15,795 bases of DNA from positions 1 through 15,795 of the forward strand of contig CAYQXO010000064.1 of the NCBI GenBank assembly GCA_964421495.1, written 5' to 3'. Shown one piece after another: positions 10,001 through 15,795 of this stretch (the first letter of the stretch is position 1; every line of letters starts with the position of its first letter). The DNA is from CAJXOW01 sp964421495. GTDB taxonomy: Bacteria; Bacteroidota; Rhodothermia; Balneolales; Balneolaceae. The notes beneath the pieces are model-generated. The model saw only the letters and a program-made list of their open reading frames with translations. It did no database searches and was not told the DNA's origin. The position numbers were made by a program, and so were the translations under genes.

Positions 10001-11302
10001 CGTTTCGCTCGGATCCCTGTATTGATCCAGCGTATCATCATTAAACGGATCTGCATCCATGGACGGCAGGCCGTACGATCCGTCGTTACGCTCATTGGTA
10101 CCCAGATCAAGCAGGGCTATGGCGGGCCGTTGATCACTATGAGATTCAGAAGATGCATTTAATATCCATACCTGAATTTCCACGAGATTCAAGGCCGTCC
10201 TCAGTTGCTGTGGATTCGACATGTTCCCTTCAAACTCCTGGCGTGGATAGAAGTCGAGAAAATAGTGCTTATCATACTCGTATTCTGCCGGATTGATCTC
10301 AAATTCCTCGGTCGACGCTCCCCCCGTCAATGTTTTGGTACTACTCTCCCCGTTTTGCTGTGATATCACCGAGGTAATACTAAGGGGGCCCATCTTGGCC
10401 CTTGATTTTATTCCGAATAATGAACCTCCGCCCTGGACAAGCGAATTGCCGGTCTCCATCGAGACATTTCCCATCTGTATTTCCTGGAGTATTTCATCCT
10501 CATACCCTTGATATACGATACTTAGCCGGTTTTGAAAATCAAACGAGCGTTCGGTATCCCAATCGGTCTGGATACTCAGTTTATCCCCGATATTACCCTC
10601 GATATTCAACTTCAGGCTTTGGCTGAAGACCGGATCGATACGGGTTTGCTGATCGGGGGGAAGACGTGGATTAGCCGTTTTCTGGATGGATGCCCCGGCG
10701 TTAAGATTGGCCGTACCATTTACTTTCAAGTTAACTTCCGGCTTTCCAAAAATCGTCGTGAAGGCAGACTGCTCTCCGCCGGGAATATCGATCCGGAAAT
10801 CGAGCAGACCGGAATCCTCTTGTCTTTTCCGGTTAAATTCCTGGATCAGGTCTCCCCAATTCTGTCGCTTTTTATGCTCCAGGCTGCGCTCGGCATATTC
10901 GTCAAAGTCCATGCGTCGGTCAATCCCCGAGGGCAACTCGCCTATTCTTCGTTGGGATCGGTAGAAACCGGCCGAATCCCTTTCTACCGTGGTTTTTTCA
11001 TCTTCCAGCGATATATAGTACAGCCGGGGCCGCGAACCCGGGAAAGGGGAACTCACCAGGTCCGGCTTCAGAACCCGACTCTTGAGGGTGTCGTCCTCAA
11101 AACGGAGGGTGTCCGACATAATCTCCTTCCACACCGGCTCCCCGTTTTCTACAGAATCAGGGACCGCCAGGACGGAATCCGGAGATGTATCAAGCGTATC
11201 CGGCCGGCCATCCTGCGCCGTAGCAGGTTGAGGTGAGGCCACCGTCGCCATGAAGCATAATACACCGGAAATTAAATACGTAAGAACATTCGGGAATCGC
11301 AC
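4007..11302 (-). CDS. sprA: SprA (Sov), outer-membrane translocon of the type IX secretion system
   Basis: SprA forms the very large single-chain beta-barrel through which T9SS substrates cross the outer membrane. Flavobacterium SprA and Porphyromonas Sov are of similar length, about 2400-2500 residues. The 2431-residue protein opens with a signal peptide (hydrophobic core 6-20, likely cleavage near PATAQ at 26-30). It then shows alternating amphipathic strands throughout. Family landmarks are GKPEVNLKVNG, DTERSFDFQNRLSIVYQG, FPYLQPFGNRI (near residue 614), VDDFEG (near 859), IAIKGNPSLDRVTEIGMGMRNP (near 1515), EFWLNELRVSGFDNRNGWA (near 1552) and LSTSINLHKFIPERYGW. It ends in a strand-like FNVTVSIRSN. 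The start is GTG at 11302-11300: an in-frame TAA lies seven codons upstream, and this start gives the signal peptide. The frame is intact. It stands alone, convergent with lnt and divergent from lptF; no other T9SS gene is in view. Confidence 0.94.
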   Translation of the reverse strand: MRFPNVLTYLISGVLCFMATVASPQPATAQDGRPDTLDTSPDSVLAVPDSVENGEPVWKEIMSDTLRFEDDTLKSRVLKPDLVSSPFPGSRPRLYYISLEDEKTTVERDSAGFYRSQRRIGELPSGIDRRMDFDEYAERSLEHKKRQNWGDLIQEFNRKRQEDSGLLDFRIDIPGGEQSAFTTIFGKPEVNLKVNGTANLNAGASIQKTANPRLPPDQQTRIDPVFSQSLKLNIEGNIGDKLSIQTDWDTERSFDFQNRLSIVYQGYEDEILQEIQMGNVSMETGNSLVQGGGSLFGIKSRAKMGPLSITSVISQQNGESSTKTLTGGASTEEFEINPAEYEYDKHYFLDFYPRQEFEGNMSNPQQLRTALNLVEIQVWILNASSESHSDQRPAIALLDLGTNERNDGSYGLPSMDADPFNDDTLDQYRDPSETEGVSASDLGVPSSDFQRGEFIPLEEGSDYEVNYPLGFITLKRNLNSKQALAVAFSYRNPVTGEVEEIGSLSEIGSGTNRIFLKLLRPKTISPSANAWDLMMKNIYNLGVSDIRQDGFNLDLQFFQIGENVPQNSLPNRNSFLLEDLGLDRVDEQGSRDPDNQVDFGTGTLDAAGGRVVFPYLQPFGNRIRTLLEDAGADQETIDQNSFVELYDETRSDAEDDSKNNRYRISGSSKGSVSDNYYLGFSLVKGSVNVFSGGVKLKEGSDYTVDYSTGNISILNEKYLKQGQEIKIEYESNDLVQIEQKTFTGVRAEYDVNNDITLGGTFFQLKERPLQDKIRIGDEPINNSIVGFDADASFDLPWLTRMVDNVPLLQTKAESRITFSGEFAQLRPDVAQTNAVSDAMDSGDLFPDEENGVSFVDDFEGVKTSIPFKQPSQWHLAAAPALVPGYDGAMPTDSAISNPDNSISAKIGRSDLRGQFSWYTIPLNVEDIVDVPTTPESERVRVTDVFPGRETQRQDRFLNTLDIHFDPTQRGPYNYNMELKQQLEQSPEEMWGGMTAVLPSGLEDLTKNNVEFLEFWVQPLLPGGRRPTAEDLQDYDGKIYVDIGVVSEDVVPNRINNNEDGLVQRPESIRRDQPGRSYVPGVSPNNDGQFSTETQHLEDVGLDGAPNTNAGADEIEELDGINEQVLFSDFINYIRNAYGEDSRMYQRVQSDPSNDDYFYFGQGELDTLKLHERFHRMYGYHDGNTPRNQDSEKRAVTNRPDAEGLITPSIVETNNSYYEYEMSFNAAEINDKDIDQLKYVVDKIGEGKSQSDRWYQVRIPLQDFVRRIGNIDNFQNISHIRIWMSGYEKPLTLRFATMELVGSQWKEANNVNEQQNSSADFRVSQINVEENGSRTPIPYRQPNGAIRAVERGQQQQTLANEQSIVLKTENLGPQEMQMVKKMYPGGMNLLNYGHLRMFVHGEGYENREDLELVMRIGTDLVNNYYEYRQPVTPSDSTYPFTRGIPNQDNVYETEANEVWLTEQNGMNIVLSRFNELKQLRDRQGVDPTERFPTNKNQVQGLLSEAPEGATIAIKGNPSLDRVTEIGMGMRNPYDPSASNPDGNMSTNGEFWLNELRVSGFDNRNGWATSASSELQLADFATINAVLNRETDGFGGLNSTLGDRRMSDLTSYDLSTSINLHKFIPERYGWNIPVSLEMRRSITTPRFLPNQGDIRLSEFKRAVRQDTSTAEEEKEQIIDRMVHQSQDYSEKYSFSLNNVSKQYSEVALAEYTLDKTTFSYVYNQGNQHDPEYLFQNNWNYNTSINYRLNFPNVNFVEPFGFLGDVPVLSAIAGMRISYKPQSINASANLSRSYNEGKRRQLERENPLPIQQTHKFNYGTNFGLNYNFMPSISSSFQSQTTFDISNEGIEPVLNPVNEEDSARYRVEPSFDVFRDLMSDSLSPRRSRYQENYSASWSPKLRQINYLSWLSYNASYNGGFTWDNSARGSNLGATVSNDFNLSQNTTLNLDDLLGRMDWYDNLKGSSNNRQSSQRDTAGNPLAEGAKTVGKKLAQTALSMETINISYSNNQTAQQSGYGGGARIFDAFNRGSGSSYSPPLSFRTGLTDEIGQERLVEIEGSEVQLPSNKNLSNQISVNTGLSPFQNLSIDLNWNAQWDKSISKQDVDALEKQRGKLSSSVWAFGSGYEKLFKSQLRRAFDDIGSDNIISDSTGNQDGRSVLGRISLQEDFRKSYLGSSGVVGELGFMAFPKPNWRVSWSGWENNIPWLKDYLQKASLNHRYTGNYRLGWGLNPNPESQSSTGLGAYQLITDRPEFEPRSVNLEKKFSPLIGINFSWTSGLRTNIEYEYSKISSLGLSSVNVTEQISRGFKFSVNYRIDNFDLPFIERLENAVNLTLNSSFIEDTEIRYSLGTDLQEALQQGSDQIVKDPDQYDYNPQPPTGQSRFKASAIVGYTFSQTIKADFEYSFNKLMPKSSGVFPRTDHDLKFNVTVSIRSN

Positions 11303-11420
11303 GAACCGCGTTATAATTGGACTTTAGCTTGCTTATTATGGGTAATGATAAAGGCAACGGTAACTATTTTACGATAGGCAATGCTTAATTGGGGTTCGCA
11401 GGATTTTTATTAACATGTTT

Positions 11421-11448
11421 CCGTTTATCGATTATTCGATTATAACGG
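11421..11448. repeat. Nested dyad with an internal tandem repeat, operator candidate
   Basis: The inner dyad is ATCGA (11427-11431), TTAT, TCGAT (11436-11440). The outer arms are CCGTT (11421-11425) and AACGG (11444-11448), offset by two bases from the inner axis. The same DNA also reads as a direct repeat of CGATTAT (11429-11435 and 11437-11443). It lies about midway between the two divergent starts, a suitable place for a shared regulator. Function is unknown. Confidence 0.35.
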
Positions 11449-11567
11449 ATTTTTAATTTTGGTGAAAGTAAAATACCATATTTGAAAATGAAGATTTTAC
11501 CTTAGATTACAAGCTGATAACGCGGTTGTTACTAAATCCGGCCTGAAACCAGGTAAAAGTTAGGGAA

Positions 11568-11577
11568 TGTTATAACA
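11568..11577. repeat. Palindrome TGTTATAACA upstream of lptF
   Basis: A perfect 10-bp palindrome ends 32 bases before the lptF GTG. Its TATAAC half could also serve as a -10-like box. It may be an operator or promoter core, or chance in AT-rich DNA. Confidence 0.25.
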
Positions 11578-11609
11578 GTATTGCAATTATTTAAATAGAT
11601 TCTTTCATC

Positions 11610-13049
11610 GTGCGTATTCTGCCAAACAAAATACAACGGGATCTGCTAAAGCGCCACATCGGTCCCTTTGTTTTTAGTTTTTTTACGATCATGTTTTTAT
11701 TGTTGATGCAGTTTTTAATGCTGCACATCGATAAGCTGGTCGGCAAAGGGATCCCGTTTCTCGTTATCGTGGAGTTGATTATGACCAATCTGGCCTACAT
11801 GGTCGTCCTTGCCGCACCCATGGCCGTTCTTGTGGCCGCCGTAGTAGCTTATGGTGGATTCGCCGAAAATCGTGAACTATCTGCGATCGAGGCCGGCGGA
11901 GTCAATCCGTTAAGCCTTATGCGTCCTGCTCTGATAACGGCCGTACTCCTCAGTTTGTTTCTCGCCTGGTTTTCAAACGACGTCCTGCCCGATGCAAACC
12001 AAGAAGCCCGTTCCCTTTTTATTGACATACGCACCAAAAAACCGGGCTTTGACCTGGAACCCCATACCTTCTACGACGGAATAAAAGGCTATACTTTCCT
12101 GGTTAAACGCATTGATACCGAAACGGACTCCCTCTACGACGTAACCTTGTTTCAAGAGCCGGGATCCCAGAGGGATCGAGCTGTGATCAAGGCTAAAAAA
12201 GGTTTACTGAAAATGCAAAGGGATCAAAATCTATTGACTTTGTTTTTACATGACGGTACGATGCTTCGACAGGTCTCCGGCCGGGCCTCAAACGAAGTAA
12301 TGGAGAAAACCAATTTTGAAAAGTACCGCATCAGCTTTGATCTGACTTCCCTTGCATTTTCGCGTTCCTCCTCAGATAATAAAAAGCGCAGCGACCGAAC
12401 GATGAGTGCCCGGGCTATGCGGGCCGTAGTAGATTCACTGCAAAATCAGATTCGGGATAAAAAAGCCGCCTTTAAAATGGATGTCAATTATCTTTTCCCG
12501 GAGGATATGCAACAAGCAATTAATCGATCCACTGCCGCAAATATCAGCCTGGAACCCGAAACTTCACAAACATACGCTGCCATATACGATTCTGCAGCAT
12601 TTACCGCTTTGGCCGGTATCCGGGATTCAACCCTTCAACAGCGCATTTTATCCAATAGTCAGAGTACGCTTCGTAAAGTGCAAGCCAATTACGAGAATAC
12701 AACGTCCAATTTAAAATGGCGGCAACAACGCATTAATCAATACCTGGTGGAAATACATAAAAAATTCTCGATTCCCTTTGCCTGCGTCGTCTTCCTCTTG
12801 CTCGGCGCCCCTATCGGCATGCTTTCTCGCAAGGGAAATCTGGGGTTTGCTGCACTCGTAAGTGCGGGATTGCTAACCTTTTACTGGATAAGTATCATTC
12901 AGGGGGAAAAACTGGCCGACCGGCTTTATATCACCCCTTTCTGGGGGATGTGGTTTGCCGATATTATTCTGTTTATTATCGGTACCTATTTAACCGTCAG
13001 GCTTGTCAGTTCATTTAGAATCTCAAATATCTGGAAGCGCCGTGCTTAA
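11610..13049 (+). CDS. lptF: LptF-like permease of the LPS export ABC transporter
   Basis: LptF and LptG form the membrane part of LptB2FG, which extracts LPS from the inner membrane and passes it to the periplasmic bridge. Six hydrophobic segments are visible: about 18-39, 51-80 (probably one long helix), 103-121, 387-404, 411-430 and 444-465. Between the third and fourth lies the periplasmic part. Residues about 130-250 fit the beta-jellyroll. Residues about 266-375 are a mostly helical, charged and polar insert (SARAMRAVVDSLQNQIRDKK to LKWRQQRINQYL). With 479 residues it is about 110 longer than E. coli LptF. ENRELSAIEAGGVNP (86-100) and GAPIGMLSRKGN (399-410) are family motifs. The GTG at 11610 is chosen because a TAA lies five codons upstream in frame and the next Met falls inside the first membrane helix. 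lptG follows 4 bp downstream. Assignment as F rather than G rests on gene order. Confidence 0.9.
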   Translation: MRILPNKIQRDLLKRHIGPFVFSFFTIMFLLLMQFLMLHIDKLVGKGIPFLVIVELIMTNLAYMVVLAAPMAVLVAAVVAYGGFAENRELSAIEAGGVNPLSLMRPALITAVLLSLFLAWFSNDVLPDANQEARSLFIDIRTKKPGFDLEPHTFYDGIKGYTFLVKRIDTETDSLYDVTLFQEPGSQRDRAVIKAKKGLLKMQRDQNLLTLFLHDGTMLRQVSGRASNEVMEKTNFEKYRISFDLTSLAFSRSSSDNKKRSDRTMSARAMRAVVDSLQNQIRDKKAAFKMDVNYLFPEDMQQAINRSTAANISLEPETSQTYAAIYDSAAFTALAGIRDSTLQQRILSNSQSTLRKVQANYENTTSNLKWRQQRINQYLVEIHKKFSIPFACVVFLLLGAPIGMLSRKGNLGFAALVSAGLLTFYWISIIQGEKLADRLYITPFWGMWFADIILFIIGTYLTVRLVSSFRISNIWKRRA

Positions 13050-13053
13050 TAAA

Positions 13054-14124
13054 ATGGATCGCTATATCATGTTGCGAATGCTGGTCATCACCCTGTTTGT
13101 CCTCGGCGTGTTGATCTTCATTTTCGTCGTGATAGATTTTTCGGAAAACAGCGATGATTTTACCGACCAGGGAGCTACACTTGTTCAAATAATGAGCCAG
13201 TACTACCTCAATTATATCCCCGAGATGATTCGCCTGGTTTCTCCGGTCGCCGTCTTTATTGCCGTACTCATATTAACGGGACAAATGGCCGAGCGCTTTG
13301 AAATCATTGCCCTTAAAGCTGCAGGCGTCAGTCTCTATCGCTTACTCATTCCCTACTTGATTTTCAGTTTTTGTATAGCGGGAATGCTCAGTTATCTCGA
13401 CGGCTTTGTCATACCGCCCGCCAATGCCGAGAGAATTGCTTTTGAACAACGATATCTGAAGAATAAAAGCGAGGATATTGACAAGAGTCGTATCTATCGG
13501 CAGGAATCTCCCGAAACCATCATGCGTATCAACTATTATGACGCCAACGACAGTATGGCTTACAACGTGCGGATGTATCGGTTCGGGACGGATACTGTTG
13601 AAAGGACGATGGATATCAGGCGTATGAAGTGGCAACCTCAGTCCGGAAAATGGACCCTGGTCGACCCGGTCATTCACGATTACGGTCCCAATGGCTACCA
13701 GATTCAGACTTACGAATCGAAAGACACCACGCTCAATCTGCTTCCCTCCGACCTGGCCCGCAGCTCTTCCGATATTTACCAGTTGACCTATCCAAATGCT
13801 TTTGACTATGTGAAATCGATAGCGAGAAGCGGCGCCAGCGGCATCAATTTGCCGCGTATTCAACTCTTTGGCCGAATCTTTTATCCCTTATCCCTCATTA
13901 TTGTGACATTGATTGGGTTTTCAATTGCTTCCGTTCGCAGAAAGGGCGGCAAAGGAGTATATGTAGCGGCCGGACTCTCTATCAGTTTTCTCTACCTGGC
14001 CCTCATGAAAATAATAGAGCCATTCGGCGCTTCCGGCGAATTGGACGCCGTAATCGCCGCCGCCATCCCTCACAGCGTATTTTTCGTGGTCGGGATTGTC
14101 CTGCTCATCAAAGCCAGGAAATAG
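13054..14124 (+). CDS. lptG: LptG-like permease of the LPS export ABC transporter
   Basis: This is the second permease of LptB2FG. From the ATG at 13054 the protein has 356 residues, close to the usual 360. The N-terminus MDRYIMLRMLVITLFVLGVL is typical of LptG. Hydrophobic segments lie at about 9-28, 57-77, 96-113, 273-292, 300-319 and 334-353. The periplasmic jellyroll spans about 120-262. ERFEIIALKAAGVSLYRLL (80-98) is the conserved coupling-helix region that contacts the LptB ATPase. The open frame runs further upstream to a TTG at 13003, inside lptF. The ATG four bases after the lptF stop fits the family start better and implies coupled translation. Nothing here encodes LptB, LptC or LptA. 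Transcription converges on the DUF3467 gene, whose stop is 28 bp away, with no clear terminator between them. Confidence 0.92.
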   Translation: MDRYIMLRMLVITLFVLGVLIFIFVVIDFSENSDDFTDQGATLVQIMSQYYLNYIPEMIRLVSPVAVFIAVLILTGQMAERFEIIALKAAGVSLYRLLIPYLIFSFCIAGMLSYLDGFVIPPANAERIAFEQRYLKNKSEDIDKSRIYRQESPETIMRINYYDANDSMAYNVRMYRFGTDTVERTMDIRRMKWQPQSGKWTLVDPVIHDYGPNGYQIQTYESKDTTLNLLPSDLARSSSDIYQLTYPNAFDYVKSIARSGASGINLPRIQLFGRIFYPLSLIIVTLIGFSIASVRRKGGKGVYVAAGLSISFLYLALMKIIEPFGASGELDAVIAAAIPHSVFFVVGIVLLIKARK

Positions 14125-14152
14125 GGAGGAGCATTTCAAAAAAATGGAATCG

Positions 14153-14494
14153 CTATGCTTCGGGCGTGGGACCCCGGTAATTGAAGGGGATATCGAAATC
14201 TTCCTTTTCCCGGATATCTCCATGCTCTTTCTCAAAACGAGTGATATTATCGTTCAATGCATTGGCCAAACGCTTGGCATGATCGGGAGTAAGCACGATG
14301 CGCTTGACCACTTTCGCCTTGGGAACGCCCGGCATCACCGAGAGAAAATCGAGGATAAACTCTGAAGCTGAATGCGTAATCATTACGAGGTTGGAATAGG
14401 TTCCGGTGGCCTCCCCTTCCTGTAATTCAATTTCCATCTGGTTTTGCTGTTGGGCATCCTGCCGGGTTGAATCTTTTGGATCGTCCTGTGCCAT
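14153..14494 (-). CDS. DUF3467-domain protein of unknown function
   Basis: A small cytoplasmic protein of 113 residues. After a hydrophilic, Gln- and Asp-rich tail (1-25) comes the DUF3467 domain at about 26-95. It runs from GTYSNLVMITHSASEFILDF (31-50) through PGVPKAKVVKRIVLTPDHAKRLANALNDNI (55-84) to RFEKEHGDI (86-94). The conserved YSN, EFILDF, KA-x-V-x-x-R and tP-x-hAK features are all present. The biochemical role of this family is unknown, and there is no catalytic motif or membrane segment. The ATG at 14494-14492 has AAGG seven bases upstream, one of the few good Shine-Dalgarno sequences here. That AAGG touches the stop codon of the upstream CBS gene, so the two are probably coupled. 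A phylogenetic link to sulfur metabolism is not established. Confidence 0.9.
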   Translation of the reverse strand: MAQDDPKDSTRQDAQQQNQMEIELQEGEATGTYSNLVMITHSASEFILDFLSVMPGVPKAKVVKRIVLTPDHAKRLANALNDNITRFEKEHGDIREKEDFDIPFNYRGPTPEA

Positions 14495-14503
14495 GAGTCT
14501 ACC

Positions 14504-15795
14504 TTAAACCTCATTTGATTTGGCGTGAGAAAGAGCGTGAATGATATCACTTTTTGTCAAGATATCCATTCGTCCATTGTCGTGTTTAACGATAACAGCC
14601 GCTGTATTCTTTTTCAACATTTGAGTAATCTGATCCACCCTCATGTCTCCGGTAATAACGGGAAACGGATGGTCCATGATTTCACTTACCGATACGTCGC
14701 GAAGACCAGGATCCTCAATCAGGCGATTCAATATCCGGTTTTCTGTAAGGCTTCCTATAACCTCGTTATTCTCGTCCACGACGGGAATCTGTGAAATCTT
14801 ATTCTCATTCATAACGTCAATAGCCTCCTGCAGCGTAGTATTCGGTGGAACCGATACAACGTCACGGATTTCGGCCCTGTTGCGCACTATCTCGATGGCT
14901 TTCATACTGGAAGAGGCATTCATAAAGTTGTTCTCTTTCATCCACTCGTCATCATAAATCTTGGAGATATACCGCGAACCGCTATCCGGCAGGATCACTA
15001 CCACCACATCATCCTGGCCGAGTCCCTTTTGACGGGCATATTCGAGTGCCCCGTAAACTGCAGCTCCACACGATCCGCCAACAAACAGACCTTCCCGTTT
15101 AGCCAGTGCCCGGGTGGTCTGAAAGGCATTACGATCATTAACCTGGACGACTTCATCCAACACCGACTGATCATAATTCTCGGGAATCAGATCCTCCCCG
15201 ATTCCCTCGGTAAAATAGGGAGCAATCGTTTCTTCGCTGTAATCTCCCGTTTCAAAATACTCCTTAAATACCGATCCGACACTGTCGACACCGACGACTT
15301 TGATATCGGAATTTTTTTCTTTTAAATACTTACCGGTTCCCGTAACCGTGCCACAGGTTCCCATTCCCGCGACGAAATGCGTTATTTTTCCGGCTGTTTC
15401 CTCCCACAACTCGGGTCCCGTGGTTTCATAGTGAGCTTTCGAATTACTCGGATTGTCATACTGATTGGGATAATAGGAGTTGGGGATTTCCTCATTCAGC
15501 TGCCGGGCAACCGAATAATAACTGCGCGGATCTTCCGGATCCACGTTGGTCGGACAAATACGCACCTCGGCCCCCAATGCCCGCAACAGATCAATTTTTT
15601 CCTTGCTCTGCTTGTCCGTCGTCGTAAAAATACAATTATACCCTTTTATTATAGCAGCCAACGCCAAGCCCATACCGGTATTTCCGGACGTTCCCTCAAT
15701 GATGGTGCCACCCGGCTTAATATACCCCGCTTTTTCGGCATCCTCGATCATTTTCAGGGCAATGCGATCTTTAACGCTCTGACCGGGATTAAAAT
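14504..15795 (-). CDS. cbs: Cystathionine beta-synthase with C-terminal Bateman (two-CBS) module, 5' end outside window
   Basis: A PLP-dependent beta-replacement enzyme joining serine (or an activated serine) with homocysteine to give cystathionine; a cysteine synthase role is the alternative. The frame is open to the window edge. Beyond the first internal ATG (15751), the codons read FNPGQSVKDRIALKM, which contains the Schiff-base lysine (VKD), so that ATG is not the start. An estimated 40-50 N-terminal residues are missing. Counting from the Met at 15751: substrate loop TSGNTG (21-26), PLP phosphate loop GTCGT (131-135, usually GTGGT), EGLFVGGSCGA (220-230), and LPDSGSRY (254-261), whose serine binds the pyridine nitrogen. 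Two CBS domains follow at about 295-345 and 352-412. The layout resembles eukaryotic CBS, in which the Bateman module binds S-adenosylmethionine. A heme-binding N-terminus cannot be judged. The DUF3467 gene follows after 9 bp. Confidence 0.88.
   Translation of the reverse strand, partial: FNPGQSVKDRIALKMIEDAEKAGYIKPGGTIIEGTSGNTGMGLALAAIIKGYNCIFTTTDKQSKEKIDLLRALGAEVRICPTNVDPEDPRSYYSVARQLNEEIPNSYYPNQYDNPSNSKAHYETTGPELWEETAGKITHFVAGMGTCGTVTGTGKYLKEKNSDIKVVGVDSVGSVFKEYFETGDYSEETIAPYFTEGIGEDLIPENYDQSVLDEVVQVNDRNAFQTTRALAKREGLFVGGSCGAAVYGALEYARQKGLGQDDVVVVILPDSGSRYISKIYDDEWMKENNFMNASSSMKAIEIVRNRAEIRDVVSVPPNTTLQEAIDVMNENKISQIPVVDENNEVIGSLTENRILNRLIEDPGLRDVSVSEIMDHPFPVITGDMRVDQITQMLKKNTAAVIVKHDNGRMDILTKSDIIHALSHAKSNEV

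Larger units (their letters stand above)
11303..11609. other. AT-rich divergent spacer between sprA and lptF
   Basis: This 307-bp stretch must hold the promoters of both sprA (leftward) and lptF (rightward). It has no convincing ORF or RNA gene. It is clearly more AT-rich than the flanking genes. A weak plus-strand match to the Bacteroidetes promoter pattern exists: TTTTG at 11457-11461 and CATATTTG at 11477-11484, one mismatch to TAnnTTTG, with a short spacer. Two dyads listed separately lie at 11421-11448 and 11568-11577. I could not assign transcription start sites. Confidence 0.5.

Noticed and set aside
10532..11236. 234-residue open frame on the plus strand
   Set aside because: It lies wholly antisense to the 5' part of sprA, whose frame is strongly supported. 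Its translation is Arg-rich with no recognisable domain.
13003..13053. Upstream TTG start for lptG overlapping lptF
   Set aside because: The ATG at 13054 gives the typical LptG N-terminus and normal length. The upstream residues look like out-of-frame lptF.
13342..13863. 173-residue open frame on the minus strand within lptG
   Set aside because: It is a shadow of the lptG jellyroll region, with no family features.
15749..15751. ATG as start of the CBS enzyme
   Set aside because: The open frame continues to the window edge and encodes the essential PLP lysine upstream of this ATG, so the gene is cut by the window rather than starting here.
1..15795. CRISPR arrays, insertion sequences, tRNA or rRNA genes, prophage or toxin-antitoxin genes
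   Set aside because: I saw no repeated spacer pattern, transposase frame, terminal inverted repeats with target duplication, tRNA cloverleaf or phage-like gene. The spacers are short.

Overview
The window looks like an ordinary housekeeping and cell-envelope segment of a Gram-negative chromosome. The organism is most likely in the Bacteroidota / Rhodothermota-Balneolota group. The main reason is an intact 2431-residue SprA, the outer-membrane translocon of the type IX secretion system (T9SS), which is largely confined to that superphylum. Supporting points are a Bacteroidetes-like Lnt, a short RsmI without a C-terminal extension, a DUF3467 protein, several non-ATG starts and mostly absent Shine-Dalgarno sequences. 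The taxonomic call is inference. Gene density is high, and I see no mobile element, CRISPR array, tRNA, rRNA or recent-transfer signature.

Layout from left to right. (1) Minus strand: the first codons of dnaJ at the left edge, grpE just upstream of it, and, behind a 12-bp terminator-like hairpin, a small VOC-fold protein. (2) A 221-bp divergent spacer carrying several short palindromes. (3) Plus strand: rsmI (16S rRNA 2'-O-methyltransferase) overlapping lnt (apolipoprotein N-acyltransferase) by 19 bp. (4) Minus strand: sprA, 7.3 kb, convergent with lnt. (5) A 307-bp AT-rich divergent spacer with two operator-like dyads. (6) Plus strand: lptF and lptG, the two permease subunits of the LPS exporter, 4 bp apart. 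(7) Minus strand, convergent with lptG: a cystathionine beta-synthase with a Bateman module, cut by the right edge, followed 9 bp downstream by a DUF3467 gene.

Functionally, the middle of the window is about building and using the outer membrane. Lnt finishes lipoproteins for Lol sorting, LptF/G extract LPS for transport to the outer membrane, and SprA is the large outer-membrane pore through which T9SS cargo leaves. GrpE/DnaJ are DnaK co-chaperones, RsmI tunes decoding, and the CBS enzyme makes cystathionine or cysteine. These are neighbours rather than one operon. I did not find a convincing undescribed system. The points most worth a second look are the extra helical domain in LptF, the dyads in the two divergent spacers, the DUF3467 gene coupled to CBS, and the variant catalytic motifs in RsmI, Lnt and CBS.
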